Part shown: piece after piece, positions 28,047 through 36,633 of the stretch | Numbering within the stretch: position 1 is the stretch's first letter | Layout of the letters: every line of letters starts with the position of its first letter | NCBI RefSeq assembly: GCF_000416985.1 | Contig: NZ_ATDL01000016.1 | Span: 124,001 to 188,000 of the forward strand | DNA length: 64,000 nucleotides | Direction of reading: 5' to 3' | Origin: Sphingobacterium paucimobilis HER1398 | Lineage (GTDB): Bacteria; Bacteroidota; Bacteroidia; Sphingobacteriales; Sphingobacteriaceae | Program-made: the position numbers and the translations under genes | The notes under the pieces: generated by a model | The model's input: only the letters and a program-made list of their open reading frames with translations | What the model was told of the DNA's origin: nothing | The model's database searches: none

Positions 28047-28365
28047 AAGGTACAATATCTCGCATTTCGATTTCGGAATGCGAGGCATTGTAAATACATT
28101 TTTGTCCTCGAACAACAAGCAATTGAGGGGATTCATGCTTTACTTCCCAAAGCTGTTCTATTGCGTTAGAAATTTCCCGATAAGCAATTAAATCTAGATA
28201 ATATATAACCGTGCCTTCTGGGATGAGGTTCTTGTCTTGTTCTAGATTTCGTTTAGCCATCGCACTTACTGGGCAACGCGTACTATGTTTAAATAGAATA
28301 TAGGTGGTATCGCAGGCATACATATCCTGCAGTAAGTTCATTGAGGTAATATCTTTCCAAATCAT
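28036..28365 (-). CDS. ytxJ: Bacillithiol system redox protein YtxJ
   Basis: Thioredoxin-fold monothiol protein of 109 residues. FKHSTRCPVSAMAKRNLE contains the single active-site cysteine (CPVS), and KHESPQLLVV has the cis-proline, both characteristic of YtxJ. It is thought to remove bacillithiol from proteins, by analogy with Firmicutes and Bacteroidota homologues. It lies 7 bases after the 240-aa secreted protein gene and overlaps the GH20 gene tail to tail. No bacillithiol synthesis gene is in the window. Confidence 0.88.
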   Translation of the reverse strand: MIWKDITSMNLLQDMYACDTTYILFKHSTRCPVSAMAKRNLEQDKNLIPEGTVIYYLDLIAYREISNAIEQLWEVKHESPQLLVVRGQKCIYNASHSEIEMRDIVPFIS

Positions 28366-28372
28366 GCTGTAC

Positions 28373-29095
28373 TTAAAAATCGGTGAATTTTCCTGCTTCC
28401 ATTTCCGTAAAGGCTGCTACTGTTTGGAATCGATAAGTTTCTCGATTCTCGAAGACTGTAGGCAGTAAGATCCCTTCTCCTATATCTTTGGTTACCGAGG
28501 TTTTGAATGCTGTATGGTCTATACTGATGGATTTAATCTCGCCTTTATTAGTCACTGATATCTTGCCGTCTATCGCAGTATCACCAAATGTGGGGAGATG
28601 GGAAAACGAAATGATATTAACTTTATCCGCATCGAATATCTTTTGAGATACATCAGTGATGCTAGAAGGATTGTTGCTCAAAAAAGCAGGAAGAAAAAGC
28701 ATTTGGGTGTCGTTGAAAAACTGGGTGAATATGTTCTCTGCCAAGTCAGCTATATTTTCTTTACTTTCTTGTGTGTTGATAAAATATTTTTTTGTTCTCT
28801 TTGTCTTATAGTTGAATAGCAGAACGATATTTTCGCTGTTTTTGTTGGTTCCTTCAAAGCGACAGTCTCCTGTTCTTTTGTCAATGAGAAAAGTACGGTC
28901 ATTACCAAATCCAGCGATATTTGATGGACCAACAGCCGTGTAGAGTAAATAACGGGTATTGGCCCATTTATTGGCTTCTCCTGTAGATAATTCAACGAGA
29001 TTTTTGCCGTTCTGTTGCTCCTGTGCATTCAGCGTCCAGGGAGCGAATAAAAGTACGGATCCAATGAAGAAAAGTGTAAATCGAAAGTGTCTCAT
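28373..29095 (-). CDS. Secreted protein of unknown function
   Basis: Protein of 240 residues with a signal peptide (MRHFRFTLFFIGSVLLFAPWTLNAQ), so periplasmic or exported. I do not recognise the family. The mature part mixes alternating strands and helices (LIDKRTGDCRFEGTNKNSE, IVLLFNYKTKRTKKYF), with no clear catalytic motif. It precedes ytxJ by 7 bases and follows a 41-residue lipoprotein gene. A redox-related envelope role is only suggested by the neighbour. Confidence 0.65.
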   Translation of the reverse strand: MRHFRFTLFFIGSVLLFAPWTLNAQEQQNGKNLVELSTGEANKWANTRYLLYTAVGPSNIAGFGNDRTFLIDKRTGDCRFEGTNKNSENIVLLFNYKTKRTKKYFINTQESKENIADLAENIFTQFFNDTQMLFLPAFLSNNPSSITDVSQKIFDADKVNIISFSHLPTFGDTAIDGKISVTNKGEIKSISIDHTAFKTSVTKDIGEGILLPTVFENRETYRFQTVAAFTEMEAGKFTDF

Positions 29096-29124
29096 ATCAC
29101 TATTTTTTTTACATCTGTAAACAA

Positions 29125-29250
29125 TTATCTTGTCCTATGTTTTTTCTTTGGATATGTGTTGTAGGCAGCGCATGTCGATTGTGTGCCGCAAGATGATAAA
29201 ATCGCGGTAACAATAATTAGACAGCTCAAAAAGACTAACTTCCTGTTCAT
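29125..29250 (-). CDS. Tiny lipoprotein, 41 residues
   Basis: Short ORF, ATG 29250 to TAA 29125. The sequence begins MNRKLVFLSCLIIVTAILSS and then Cys21-Gly, a good lipobox (LSSC). The mature peptide is only about 21 residues, CGTQSTCAAYNTYPKKKHR plus two more, with a second cysteine and a basic tail. It lies 29 bases before the 240-aa gene and 29 after ribH on the same strand. Very small Cys-containing lipoproteins of this type occur in Bacteroidota. The function is unknown. Confidence 0.6.
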   Translation of the reverse strand: MNRKLVFLSCLIIVTAILSSCGTQSTCAAYNTYPKKKHRTR

Positions 29251-29279
29251 GTTCTAAAGATTATCAAAAACAATACCAA

Positions 29280-29768
29280 CTAGAATGATTTGGCTATATG
29301 ACACATTTGAATTGCTGTGATCGCTGCTTCTTCCCCTTTGTTGCCATGTTTTCCGCCTGCGCGATCCAAAGCCTGTTGCATATTGTCTGTAGTTAATACG
29401 CCAAAGATAACAGGTTTATTGTGTTTGATGCTGACATTTGCAATTCCATTAGCGACGGCATCACAGATAAAGTCAAAATGACGGGTCTCTCCCTGTATAA
29501 CGCACCCCAGGCAGATGACTGCATCGAACTGTTTGTTTCTAAGGGCTATATCTGCTCCTGAGATGAGCTCATAGCTGCCAGGGACCTCGATGACCTGAAT
29601 GTCTTCTTCAGTAGATCCATGTTTTAATAAGCCGTCTACTGCACCTGCGAGCAATGCTCCTGTAATATCGGCATTCCATTGCGCCACTACAATCGCAAAT
29701 TTTATTCCTTTTGCACTTTTAACTTGTAGATGTGAAAAATCAGATAAATTTTTTAAGCTACTTGACAT
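29280..29768 (-). CDS. ribH: 6,7-dimethyl-8-ribityllumazine synthase
   Basis: Riboflavin biosynthesis enzyme of 162 residues that condenses 5-amino-6-ribitylamino-uracil with 3,4-dihydroxy-2-butanone 4-phosphate. The sequence shows FAIVVAQWNADIT, EVPGSYELI, CLGCVIQGETRHFDFICDAVANGI, PVIFGVLTT and RAGGKHGNKGEEAA, all family positions. No FMN riboswitch is visible upstream. A hairpin at 29791-29819 separates it from the TPR gene. Confidence 0.95.
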   Translation of the reverse strand: MSSSLKNLSDFSHLQVKSAKGIKFAIVVAQWNADITGALLAGAVDGLLKHGSTEEDIQVIEVPGSYELISGADIALRNKQFDAVICLGCVIQGETRHFDFICDAVANGIANVSIKHNKPVIFGVLTTDNMQQALDRAGGKHGNKGEEAAITAIQMCHIAKSF

Positions 29769-29790
29769 GATGAAACTCTGTTTTTTAATT

Positions 29791-29819
29791 AAAAAGGCCG
29801 CTTATGAAGCAGCCTTTTT
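29791..29819 (-). terminator. Terminator-like hairpin between TPR gene and ribH
   Basis: AAAAAGGC / GCCTTTTT outer stem and GCTT / AAGC inner stem with one mismatch, between the TPR gene stop (29839) and the ribH start (29768). On the minus strand it ends in a T-run, so ribH needs its own start or read-through. Confidence 0.65.
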
Positions 29820-29838
29820 AATATGTTTTATAATAATA

Positions 29839-30495
29839 TTATTGTTTTGCTTGTACACGAGCTAGTGGCCCATCTATTGTAGAAGCTTCTGCGCTTTCCG
29901 GGTATTCTGTTTTGATTTTAGAATAAGCCTCTTCCGCCTGTTTGTTTTCATTCAGTTGTTCATAGACTAGACCTAGTTTTTTTAGAAACAACGGTGTTGT
30001 ATAGGAATTTTTCGACTTATCGGCAGCTTTCTTGTAGTAGTCAGCCGCGTTCTTATAGTCGTGGCTTTCTGAATACGCATCACCAATGAGTCCGATTATT
30101 AATGGATCCAGTATCTCACTACCTGTTTCGGTGTATTTTTTAAGATATTTGATGGCCTCTTGGAAATTCTGTTGACGCAAGTATAGGCCGCCCAAATAAG
30201 CGTTAGCGATATTTGCTGAAGGCGTATTTGAATATTCATCTGCGATTTCTTTGAAACCCAAAAATGCTCCGTCACCTTCTATCGCCTTTTTCTGTAAGGA
30301 GTCAATTAAAGCATATTCTTCTGCTTTATACATAGCATCAGTAGCTTTTTCAGCCCGAGGGGCAAGATAGAACTTTTGATATCCAATATAAAGTAAAATC
30401 AATACAATGATTCCTCCTAGGATAAAAACCACACTCTTTTGATTGTCTTGAAAAAATGAACCCTTTTTCTCGGTTGAATTGATATTCGTTGACAT
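29839..30495 (-). CDS. Membrane-anchored tetratricopeptide protein (YfgM-like)
   Basis: Protein of 218 residues. A cytoplasmic N-terminal ~20 residues is followed by one helix (VVFILGGIIVLILLYIGY) and three to four TPR units (AYLGGLYLRQQNFQEAIKYLKKY, LIGDAYSESHDYKNAADYYKKA, LGLVYEQLNENKQAEEAYSKI). Its architecture resembles YfgM, an ancillary factor of the SecYEG translocon. It is transcribed from the clearest TTG-N19-TAnnTTTG promoter in the window. Confidence 0.8.
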   Translation of the reverse strand: MSTNINSTEKKGSFFQDNQKSVVFILGGIIVLILLYIGYQKFYLAPRAEKATDAMYKAEEYALIDSLQKKAIEGDGAFLGFKEIADEYSNTPSANIANAYLGGLYLRQQNFQEAIKYLKKYTETGSEILDPLIIGLIGDAYSESHDYKNAADYYKKAADKSKNSYTTPLFLKKLGLVYEQLNENKQAEEAYSKIKTEYPESAEASTIDGPLARVQAKQ

Positions 30496-30524
30496 TAGTT
30501 TATTTTAAATAATTATACGGAACG

Positions 30525-30554
30525 CAAAAATACACTTTTATTAAATATTTGCAA
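30525..30554 (-). promoter_or_regulatory. Bacteroidota promoter for TPR protein gene
   Basis: On the minus strand TTG (30552-30554), a 19-base spacer, then TATTTTTG (30525-30532), an exact TAnnTTTG. The predicted leader to ATG 30495 is about 25 bases. Confidence 0.75.
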
Positions 30555-30589
30555 CACTTTGTTGTTATAAAATGCTAATTTATTGCCTC

Positions 30590-32509
30590 TTAAGAGGTAC
30601 GAACTTCTCGGTGTTTGTCCAATAGTTCGTATTCTGAGTTTTGACTCTTAAATTCGGGAACAATAACTTTCATTTGTCTGACGATGTTCGTATTGTGTTG
30701 TGAGGCTGTAATCTCCAATAGCTTTTCTAGTTGATTAGATATTGTTTCGAAATCGTTGTCCCTGACTTTTGCAATCATGATCTTTTGATGATGCGTAGGC
30801 AGGGTGTTCTCTAAGTCATTGAGTAACTCCTCATATAGTTTCTCGCCAGGTCGTAAACCGGTGAATTTTATTTCTATATCTTGGTTGGGGATATAGCCGG
30901 ATAGCTTGATCATTTTCTGGGCCAAGTCCACAATTTTGACTGATTTTCCCATATCAAATACGAATATCTCTCCGCCTTCTCCCATGCTTCCTGCCTCGAT
31001 AACAAGTTGACACGCTTCTGGAATAGTCATAAAGTAGCGGGTTATTTCGGGATGAGTTACGGTTACGGGACCACCCTTTTCGATCTGTTCTCTGAATCTA
31101 GGTATTACCGAACCATTCGATCCCAGTACATTGCCAAAGCGAGTGGTGATAAATTTTGTCCCTGTTTTGTTCTCCTTATTTATTTTGGTATTGAGTGACT
31201 GTACGTATATCTCTGCTATACGCTTAGTCGCTCCCATCACATTTGTTGGGTTGACCGCTTTGTCCGTGGATACGAAGACAAACTTTTGCACATTGAAATC
31301 TACGGCGAGATTTGCTAGGTTCATCGTACCAAAAATATTTGTCTTTACCCCCTCTATAGGGTGGTTTTCCATCATAGGGACATGTTTGTAAGCAGCGGCG
31401 TGGTATACAACATGCGGTCTGAAAGTCTCAAACAATATTTTCATCCGCTCTCTACTCTTGACATCTGCAATAAAAGTATGAAAGAGCTGATCCTTAAAAT
31501 TTTCTTGAAGGTCTAATTGCAGATTATGTAATGGGGATTCAGCTTGATCACACAAAATAATCATTTGTGGACTATACTGTCCGAGTTGTTTGGCTATTTC
31601 GCTTCCAATTGACCCGGCAGCACCTGTTACTAATATCCGTTTGCCCCGTAGTTGTTCCAGAACAGCCTCATTTTCTAACTTGATAGTAGATCTGTCCAGT
31701 AAATCTTCTATCCTGACATTTTTTATTTGGTTGACCGTCAGGTCTCCATTCATTATTTTTTTGATCGGAGGAAGCGTTAGTACAGACACGTTGTGTTCAA
31801 GGCATACTTCTATAATCTCTGATTTTTTATCAGGAGGGATAGATGGGGTTGCGATGATGAGTTCGTCTACAGCACATTTGTAGATGACTTTGGTTAGCTC
31901 TTCAGAGCCAAATATCTTAACGCCATCAATGGATTTTCCAATTTTGGAAGAGTTGTCATCCAAATAGCCTACAATGATTTTGTTAGACGTTAGGTCATGG
32001 TCAAATGTTCTTTTTACCGCTATACCTAACTCTCCAGCTCCAAATACTAACGTGTTTTTCTTGATTTTTCGTGCTGTCTTGGAGTATTGAAAAAATATTT
32101 TGATCGAAGTCCTATAAGTGATCAATCCTGCAAAAAGAAATAGCGAGTAGATAATGATAAGTCTGCTGTCTATGAATTTGGGTGCGCGAAATGCCAGTCC
32201 AAAAAGCTTAAGTGCAAAAAGTATAATGATAGTAAATAAGATCGTTGATAATATTCTTATGGAATCGGCAGCACTGGTGTACCTAACAATCCCCGAATAC
32301 AGCCGAAATATAGAAAAGGATATCGCTGTGGCGCCAATGCACAATAGAAATTGTGTGGCAAATTCATTTGGCGAAATCGTGTAAAATTGAAAGTTATGAA
32401 AGAGCGCAAATGCAGTTAAAAATGTTACTGCAGCAACAAATAGATCCAACGAAAAAATAATCCATCTAGGGACAATCTTGACATGATTGATGACTCTGAA
32501 TAATTTCAT
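30590..32509 (-). CDS. Membrane-bound nucleotide-sugar C4,C6-dehydratase (CapD/WbpM/PglF type)
   Basis: Protein of 639 residues. Four N-terminal transmembrane helices (~15-130) lead to a CoA-binding-like Rossmann segment (LVFGAGELGIAVKRTF) and then the catalytic SDR domain with VTGAAGSIGSEIAKQL. HAAAYKHVPMMENHP and TDKAVNPTNVMGATKR follow; Met replaces the usual catalytic Tyr in the YxxxK position, as in WbpM and PglF. It probably makes UDP-4-keto-6-deoxy-GlcNAc for capsule, O-antigen or glycoprotein glycans. No glycosyltransferases adjoin it here. Confidence 0.9.
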   Translation of the reverse strand: MKLFRVINHVKIVPRWIIFSLDLFVAAVTFLTAFALFHNFQFYTISPNEFATQFLLCIGATAISFSIFRLYSGIVRYTSAADSIRILSTILFTIIILFALKLFGLAFRAPKFIDSRLIIIYSLFLFAGLITYRTSIKIFFQYSKTARKIKKNTLVFGAGELGIAVKRTFDHDLTSNKIIVGYLDDNSSKIGKSIDGVKIFGSEELTKVIYKCAVDELIIATPSIPPDKKSEIIEVCLEHNVSVLTLPPIKKIMNGDLTVNQIKNVRIEDLLDRSTIKLENEAVLEQLRGKRILVTGAAGSIGSEIAKQLGQYSPQMIILCDQAESPLHNLQLDLQENFKDQLFHTFIADVKSRERMKILFETFRPHVVYHAAAYKHVPMMENHPIEGVKTNIFGTMNLANLAVDFNVQKFVFVSTDKAVNPTNVMGATKRIAEIYVQSLNTKINKENKTGTKFITTRFGNVLGSNGSVIPRFREQIEKGGPVTVTHPEITRYFMTIPEACQLVIEAGSMGEGGEIFVFDMGKSVKIVDLAQKMIKLSGYIPNQDIEIKFTGLRPGEKLYEELLNDLENTLPTHHQKIMIAKVRDNDFETISNQLEKLLEITASQHNTNIVRQMKVIVPEFKSQNSEYELLDKHREVRTS

Positions 32510-32534
32510 TTATAATCTTACGTGGTGATCATTA

Positions 32535-32542
32535 CAAATGTA
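32535..32542 (-). promoter_or_regulatory. -7 box for CapD-like gene
   Basis: On the minus strand TACATTTG (exact TAnnTTTG), 25 bases before ATG 32509. No clear -33 TTG is seen. Confidence 0.5.
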
Positions 32543-32641
32543 GCAGAAAATTGTAAGAGTTTTATCTTTATTGTTTTTGTGGCGTTAATTGGTTGAAACT
32601 TACTATAATATATTTATATTTACCTCACTAATTAGTTCGAG

Positions 32642-33853
32642 ATGGGTAATATGACTAGGATTGCATCAGAGGTGTTTGGACAGACTCAAGAAGCTTATAA
32701 ATCGATAAGAAGTTCGAAATGTAAACTTATCATCGGTATACCAAAAGAGATTGTTTTTCAGGAGAATAGGATAGCGTTGACCCCTTTGTCTGTGGCGCTT
32801 TTGGTAGAACACGGGCACGAGGTTCTTATAGAGAGTGGTGCGGGACAGGCCTCTAATTTCCTGGATCACCATTATAGTGAACAAGGGGCGCAGATCGTTT
32901 ATGAGAAAGAAAGAGTCTTTAAAGCGGATATCATTATTAAGATTGCAAGTCCGACTATTGAAGAAATCGCCTTGATGAAAAATAAGCAAATTCTGTTATC
33001 ATCACAACAGCCTTCGTTAATGGATTTGGAGGTCTTGAAGGCTATGATGAAGAAACAGATCACTGCATTGTCCTATGAGTATCTTCAAGACGAGGGTGGG
33101 CATCTCACGGTTGTACGTGCTATGAGCGAGATTGTGGGTGCAACTTCTATTTTGATAGCAGCCGAGTATTTGTCTAATGTTTTTGAAGGGAAGGGATTGA
33201 TGCTGGGGGGAGTCACCGGTGTGCCTCCTACAGAAATCGTGATTATCGGCGCGGGTACAGTCGGGGAATTTGCGGCAAGAACTGCTATCGCACTGGGTGC
33301 TCAGGTTAAGGTTTTTGACAGCTCGGTATTCAGATTGCGTAGGTTGCAAAATAATGTTGGTACACGGGTGTTTACTTCGGTAATCCAACCGATTATTCTA
33401 AATAAAGCTATTTTATCTTGTGATGTTGTGATTGGAGCGTTGAGAGCAAAGAACGGACGTTCGCCGTGTATAATCTCGGAGGAGACGGTTTCTAAGATGA
33501 AACCAAATTCTGTTCTCATTGATGTTTCCATCGATCAAGGTGGTTGTTTTGAGACTTCGGAGATTACCTCTCACGATCGTCCTGTCTTCAAGAAATATGA
33601 GGTTATTCATTATTGTGTTCCTAATATCGCATCGAGGGTAGCCCGTACAGCGACTTATGCTATGACCAATATATTTACCCCTATTTTGTTACAGATAGCA
33701 GATTATGGCGGGATAAGCAATTTGATATGGGGGCATACAGGGGTGCGCAATGCTGTTTATTTGTATCAGGGAAGCTTGACGAATAAGGATATGGCTGAAA
33801 AGTTTGATATTCCTTATAAGGACTTGAGTTTGATGATTGTTGTAAATCAATAG
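32642..33853 (+). CDS. ald: Alanine dehydrogenase
   Basis: NAD-dependent interconversion of L-alanine and pyruvate plus ammonia; 403 residues, slightly longer than the usual ~370 because of an N-terminal extension. IGIPKEIVFQENRIALTP, the core EYLQDEGGHLTVVRAMSEIVG, and the NAD-binding IVIIGAGTVGEFAARTAIALGAQVKVFD are visible, followed by VLIDVSIDQGGCFETS and NPN-like HYCVPNIASRVARTAT. A PntA-like transhydrogenase relation exists, but the single short chain fits Ald. The esterase gene follows after 10 bases. Confidence 0.9.
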   Translation: MGNMTRIASEVFGQTQEAYKSIRSSKCKLIIGIPKEIVFQENRIALTPLSVALLVEHGHEVLIESGAGQASNFLDHHYSEQGAQIVYEKERVFKADIIIKIASPTIEEIALMKNKQILLSSQQPSLMDLEVLKAMMKKQITALSYEYLQDEGGHLTVVRAMSEIVGATSILIAAEYLSNVFEGKGLMLGGVTGVPPTEIVIIGAGTVGEFAARTAIALGAQVKVFDSSVFRLRRLQNNVGTRVFTSVIQPIILNKAILSCDVVIGALRAKNGRSPCIISEETVSKMKPNSVLIDVSIDQGGCFETSEITSHDRPVFKKYEVIHYCVPNIASRVARTATYAMTNIFTPILLQIADYGGISNLIWGHTGVRNAVYLYQGSLTNKDMAEKFDIPYKDLSLMIVVNQ

Positions 33854-33863
33854 GGGAGCAAAA

Positions 33864-34742
33864 ATGCAGCCGATTGAATATGCGTGTGTGTTCATTTTTT
33901 TTATGATGATGATTGAGCTTGGAATTGGACAAGAAAAGGTTGAGTTTTATCCAGAAGGGATTCTAAATGTACAAGAAGGTGTAGATCTAGGGGACAATAT
34001 TCCTGCATTATATTGTTATAGACCAGAAAAACAGATACAAACTAAGGTTTTTTTGATTATTCCCGGTGGGGGATACTCGCGTGTAGCTATGGGGCATGAG
34101 GGGCACGATGTGGCAAAGCGTTTACAGGGGCTCGGCTATGCTTCTTATGTACTTCGTTATAGGTTGCCCGTAGATAGTCAGATGCTGGACAAAAGAATTG
34201 CACCGCTACAAGATGCACAGACTGCCATTGCCTATATCCGAAAAAATGGGAAGGCAGATGGCATTGATGTTGGACAGCTCGGCGTTTTAGGGTTTTCGGC
34301 AGGAGGACATCTAGCATCGACCTTGTCCACTCATTTTGACACCTCTTATATTGGGGAGACAGAAGCAGGAAGTCTAAGGCCTGATTTTTCAGTGTTGGTT
34401 TATCCTGTTATTACGATGCTAGACGGTATTACACATCAAGGATCAAAGAAAAACTTGATAGGACCGGTTTTTAAAGATAGTGATGTGATGCGGTTTTCTA
34501 ATGAAAAGCAGGTCAGTCCTTATACCCCTTTGACTTATCTTGTGCATGCAGAGGACGATGGTGGTGTTCCAATAGCAAATAGTCTTCTGTATCAAGAAGC
34601 TTTGAATAGATATGGGATTCCCAATGAATTATATCGTTATCAATTGGGAGATCATGGATTTGGTCTGTTTAATAAGAAAGAGGATGGAGATTGGTTTGCT
34701 GCTATGTTGGCTTGGCTTGACAGACAGTTTCTGCTTCTCTGA
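33864..34742 (+). CDS. Secreted alpha/beta-hydrolase (esterase/lipase, BD-FAE-like)
   Basis: Protein of 292 residues with a signal peptide (MQPIEYACVFIFFMMMIELGIGQ). The oxyanion segment FLIIPGGGYSRVAMGHEG, nucleophile elbow GFSAGGH (Ser145), an acid in VHAEDDGGVP and the histidine in GDHGFG complete the triad pattern. It resembles acetyl-xylan or polysaccharide esterases that remove acyl groups from glycans. It lies 10 bases after ald and ends 2 bases before the convergent ABC gene stop, with no terminator seen between them. Confidence 0.85.
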   Translation: MQPIEYACVFIFFMMMIELGIGQEKVEFYPEGILNVQEGVDLGDNIPALYCYRPEKQIQTKVFLIIPGGGYSRVAMGHEGHDVAKRLQGLGYASYVLRYRLPVDSQMLDKRIAPLQDAQTAIAYIRKNGKADGIDVGQLGVLGFSAGGHLASTLSTHFDTSYIGETEAGSLRPDFSVLVYPVITMLDGITHQGSKKNLIGPVFKDSDVMRFSNEKQVSPYTPLTYLVHAEDDGGVPIANSLLYQEALNRYGIPNELYRYQLGDHGFGLFNKKEDGDWFAAMLAWLDRQFLLL

Positions 34743-34744
34743 TT

Positions 34745-35794
34745 TTAGTTGTTAAATGTGATGTGCTGTTTTATATGTAATTTCACAGGGCTGTTTTTAG
34801 GAAGAGGGGTAGGCGTATTTACAATAGCATGTAGAGATAGTGTTCCATTTCCTATAACATATTCTTTGTAGAAGCCTCTAAAGCGGATGTTTTTAATCCA
34901 AAAATCTCCATTTTCATCCGGGACGACATCAATCCATTCTTGATGGATGGCAATGGGTTCGGATGTGTGTATGGGAATGCTTAATGCCTGATTTTTTGTC
35001 AATACATTGCTTTTCGCTAATAATATGGCTGTATACGGGTTTCGAGGAGTATAGTACAATGATTCAGGAGATCCTAAGTCTACAATTTTTCCTTGCTTCA
35101 TGACGATCAGCGCATCCGCCATGGCCAATACTTCGGCTGGGTCGTGTGAGACAAGGATTACGGTAAGACCGAGCTCGTCCACAATCTGGCGAATGTCCTG
35201 TTGTAAATCATCTCTAAATGCGGCATCTACTTGGTTAAAAGGTTCGTCCATCAATAGTACCTCCGGTTCATTGATAAGAGCCCTTGCGATCGCCACACGT
35301 TGGCGTTCTCCACCACTCAGATCCGCAACACGTTGCTGGGCGAGATGATCTATTTTTAAACGCTGTAACATCTCTTCTGTTCTTGACTTCTTATGGTCTA
35401 GGTTGGTGTTGGGCAGTTGAGAAGCTATGTTGTCCCAGACTTTGGCATATAAATTTAAGTCGTCGAAACCTTGCGAGACCAGTTTCATTGCATCGTGACC
35501 GGGGATCAGTTTGTCTTTTCGAGTAGGGACTAGCCATCCTTTGTACCGAATCTCACCAGATTGAGGTTCTAAAAGACCGTATATCAGTTTTAATAATGTA
35601 CTTTTTCCACTCCCTGATTCGCCTATGATCGCTGTTATTTGACCTTGTTGAATATCGAAATCCACATTATCTACCGCGACGACACGTATTTTGCCGTCAA
35701 ATATGCTGCTGACCTGACGGCCATGTATTAATGACACATCTGTTTTTTGTATATCAGAAGGAACATATTGACAAGAGGATTTAGATTGAGCCAT
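34745..35794 (-). CDS. Orphan ABC transporter ATP-binding protein (PotA/FbpC-like)
   Basis: ATPase of 349 residues. Walker A is GESGSGKST, the signature LSGGERQRVAIARAL, Walker B VLLMDEPF, and the H-loop VSHDPAEVLAMAD. A C-terminal ~100-residue extension (ILLAKSNVLTKNQALSIP onward) has beta strands like the regulatory TOBE-type domains of importers. No permease or binding-protein gene adjoins it. The ATG at 35794 directly abuts a terminator hairpin. Homology starts only near residue 20, so an internal GTG may be the real start. Confidence 0.85.
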   Translation of the reverse strand: MAQSKSSCQYVPSDIQKTDVSLIHGRQVSSIFDGKIRVVAVDNVDFDIQQGQITAIIGESGSGKSTLLKLIYGLLEPQSGEIRYKGWLVPTRKDKLIPGHDAMKLVSQGFDDLNLYAKVWDNIASQLPNTNLDHKKSRTEEMLQRLKIDHLAQQRVADLSGGERQRVAIARALINEPEVLLMDEPFNQVDAAFRDDLQQDIRQIVDELGLTVILVSHDPAEVLAMADALIVMKQGKIVDLGSPESLYYTPRNPYTAILLAKSNVLTKNQALSIPIHTSEPIAIHQEWIDVVPDENGDFWIKNIRFRGFYKEYVIGNGTLSLHAIVNTPTPLPKNSPVKLHIKQHITFNN

Positions 35795-35821
35795 AAAAAA
35801 TGCCGAAATGTGATTTCGGCA
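35795..35821 (-). terminator. Terminator after the sigma/membrane/OMP operon, abutting the ABC start codon
   Basis: Perfect 9-bp stem TGCCGAAAT / ATTTCGGCA with a 3-base loop, followed on the minus strand by six T and then the ATG of the ABC gene. It ends the 37944-35850 operon. Confidence 0.8.
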
Positions 35822-35849
35822 TAAAAGTAATGATTTTTTCTATTAAGGC

Positions 35850-36629
35850 CTAAAAACCTAGGGTGAGTCCAAAAGTGAAATTATTTAAACCTTTTTGGTC
35901 AGGGCTGTTTTCAAACATATCATTGACATAGTATTTGGCAAACACACCAAAATAATCATAACCTACACGTACAAAGGGACCGTATTGAAAGCTTGCAAGG
36001 TTGTAGTTGTCTCTGAACTTTTGTTTACCTTGTTCTTTGCTCTTTAGTCTTTGGGTACCTTTTAGTAGGATTCCAGTCATAGCCCCAAAGGCAACTTTTA
36101 CACGATCTCCTTTTGTATTTTGAGCGCTGCGCCACTCCAAAGCGAGGGGTAGTCTAAGGTAGGTTGAAGTCAGTATATTTTTGGAGTAGTTTACCTCATT
36201 GGGGTCGATATCCTTATAAGATAGCGATTGTGCATCTTGCTCTAAAACGATGTTTTTTTTCAGACGTAGGTAGTTCCACTCAAAGCCGGTCGAAAGATAG
36301 GTCTTGAAGTTGTCGTTAAATCTTACGCCGAATTGGAGGATGTCAAATCCAAAATTAGATGCTTTTTTGTATGTTAAGAAATCATTGTCTTCCGAGAGCG
36401 TGAATTTTCCATCATCCATTATTCTGGAGAATCCCCAGTCGATACGTGTGAAGGTGAGCCCGCCAAAAACCCTAGGGTACTTGGTGTTATTTGATTTGTC
36501 TTTAATACCTATGCTAATTTCTAGGTCTTTATCCTGTTGGTCGGTAGCCTCTTGTGCTTGAGCAGAAGATAGGGATAAGGAGATGAATAGTAGTCCTAAG
36601 ACGCCATGTTTAAGATTGAATGCTTTCAT
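35850..36629 (-). CDS. Outer-membrane beta-barrel protein (PorT/OMP_b-brl-like)
   Basis: Protein of 259 residues with a signal peptide (MKAFNLKHGVLGLLFISLSLSSAQAQ). Alternating strands with aromatic ends (FGFDILQFGVRFNDN, TYLSTGFEWNYLRL, YGPFVRVGYDYFGVFAKYY) and the C-terminal FTFGLTLGF, ending in Phe, fit an eight- to ten-strand barrel. It is the last gene of an ECF sigma operon (4-base gap), so it may be an output or a part of the signal path. The exact family is uncertain. Confidence 0.75.
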   Translation of the reverse strand: MKAFNLKHGVLGLLFISLSLSSAQAQEATDQQDKDLEISIGIKDKSNNTKYPRVFGGLTFTRIDWGFSRIMDDGKFTLSEDNDFLTYKKASNFGFDILQFGVRFNDNFKTYLSTGFEWNYLRLKKNIVLEQDAQSLSYKDIDPNEVNYSKNILTSTYLRLPLALEWRSAQNTKGDRVKVAFGAMTGILLKGTQRLKSKEQGKQKFRDNYNLASFQYGPFVRVGYDYFGVFAKYYVNDMFENSPDQKGLNNFTFGLTLGF

Positions 36630-36633
36630 CGTT

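Noticed and set aside
29769..29838. FMN riboswitch upstream of ribH
   Set aside because: The 70 bases hold only a simple terminator-like hairpin; none of the conserved riboswitch core is visible.
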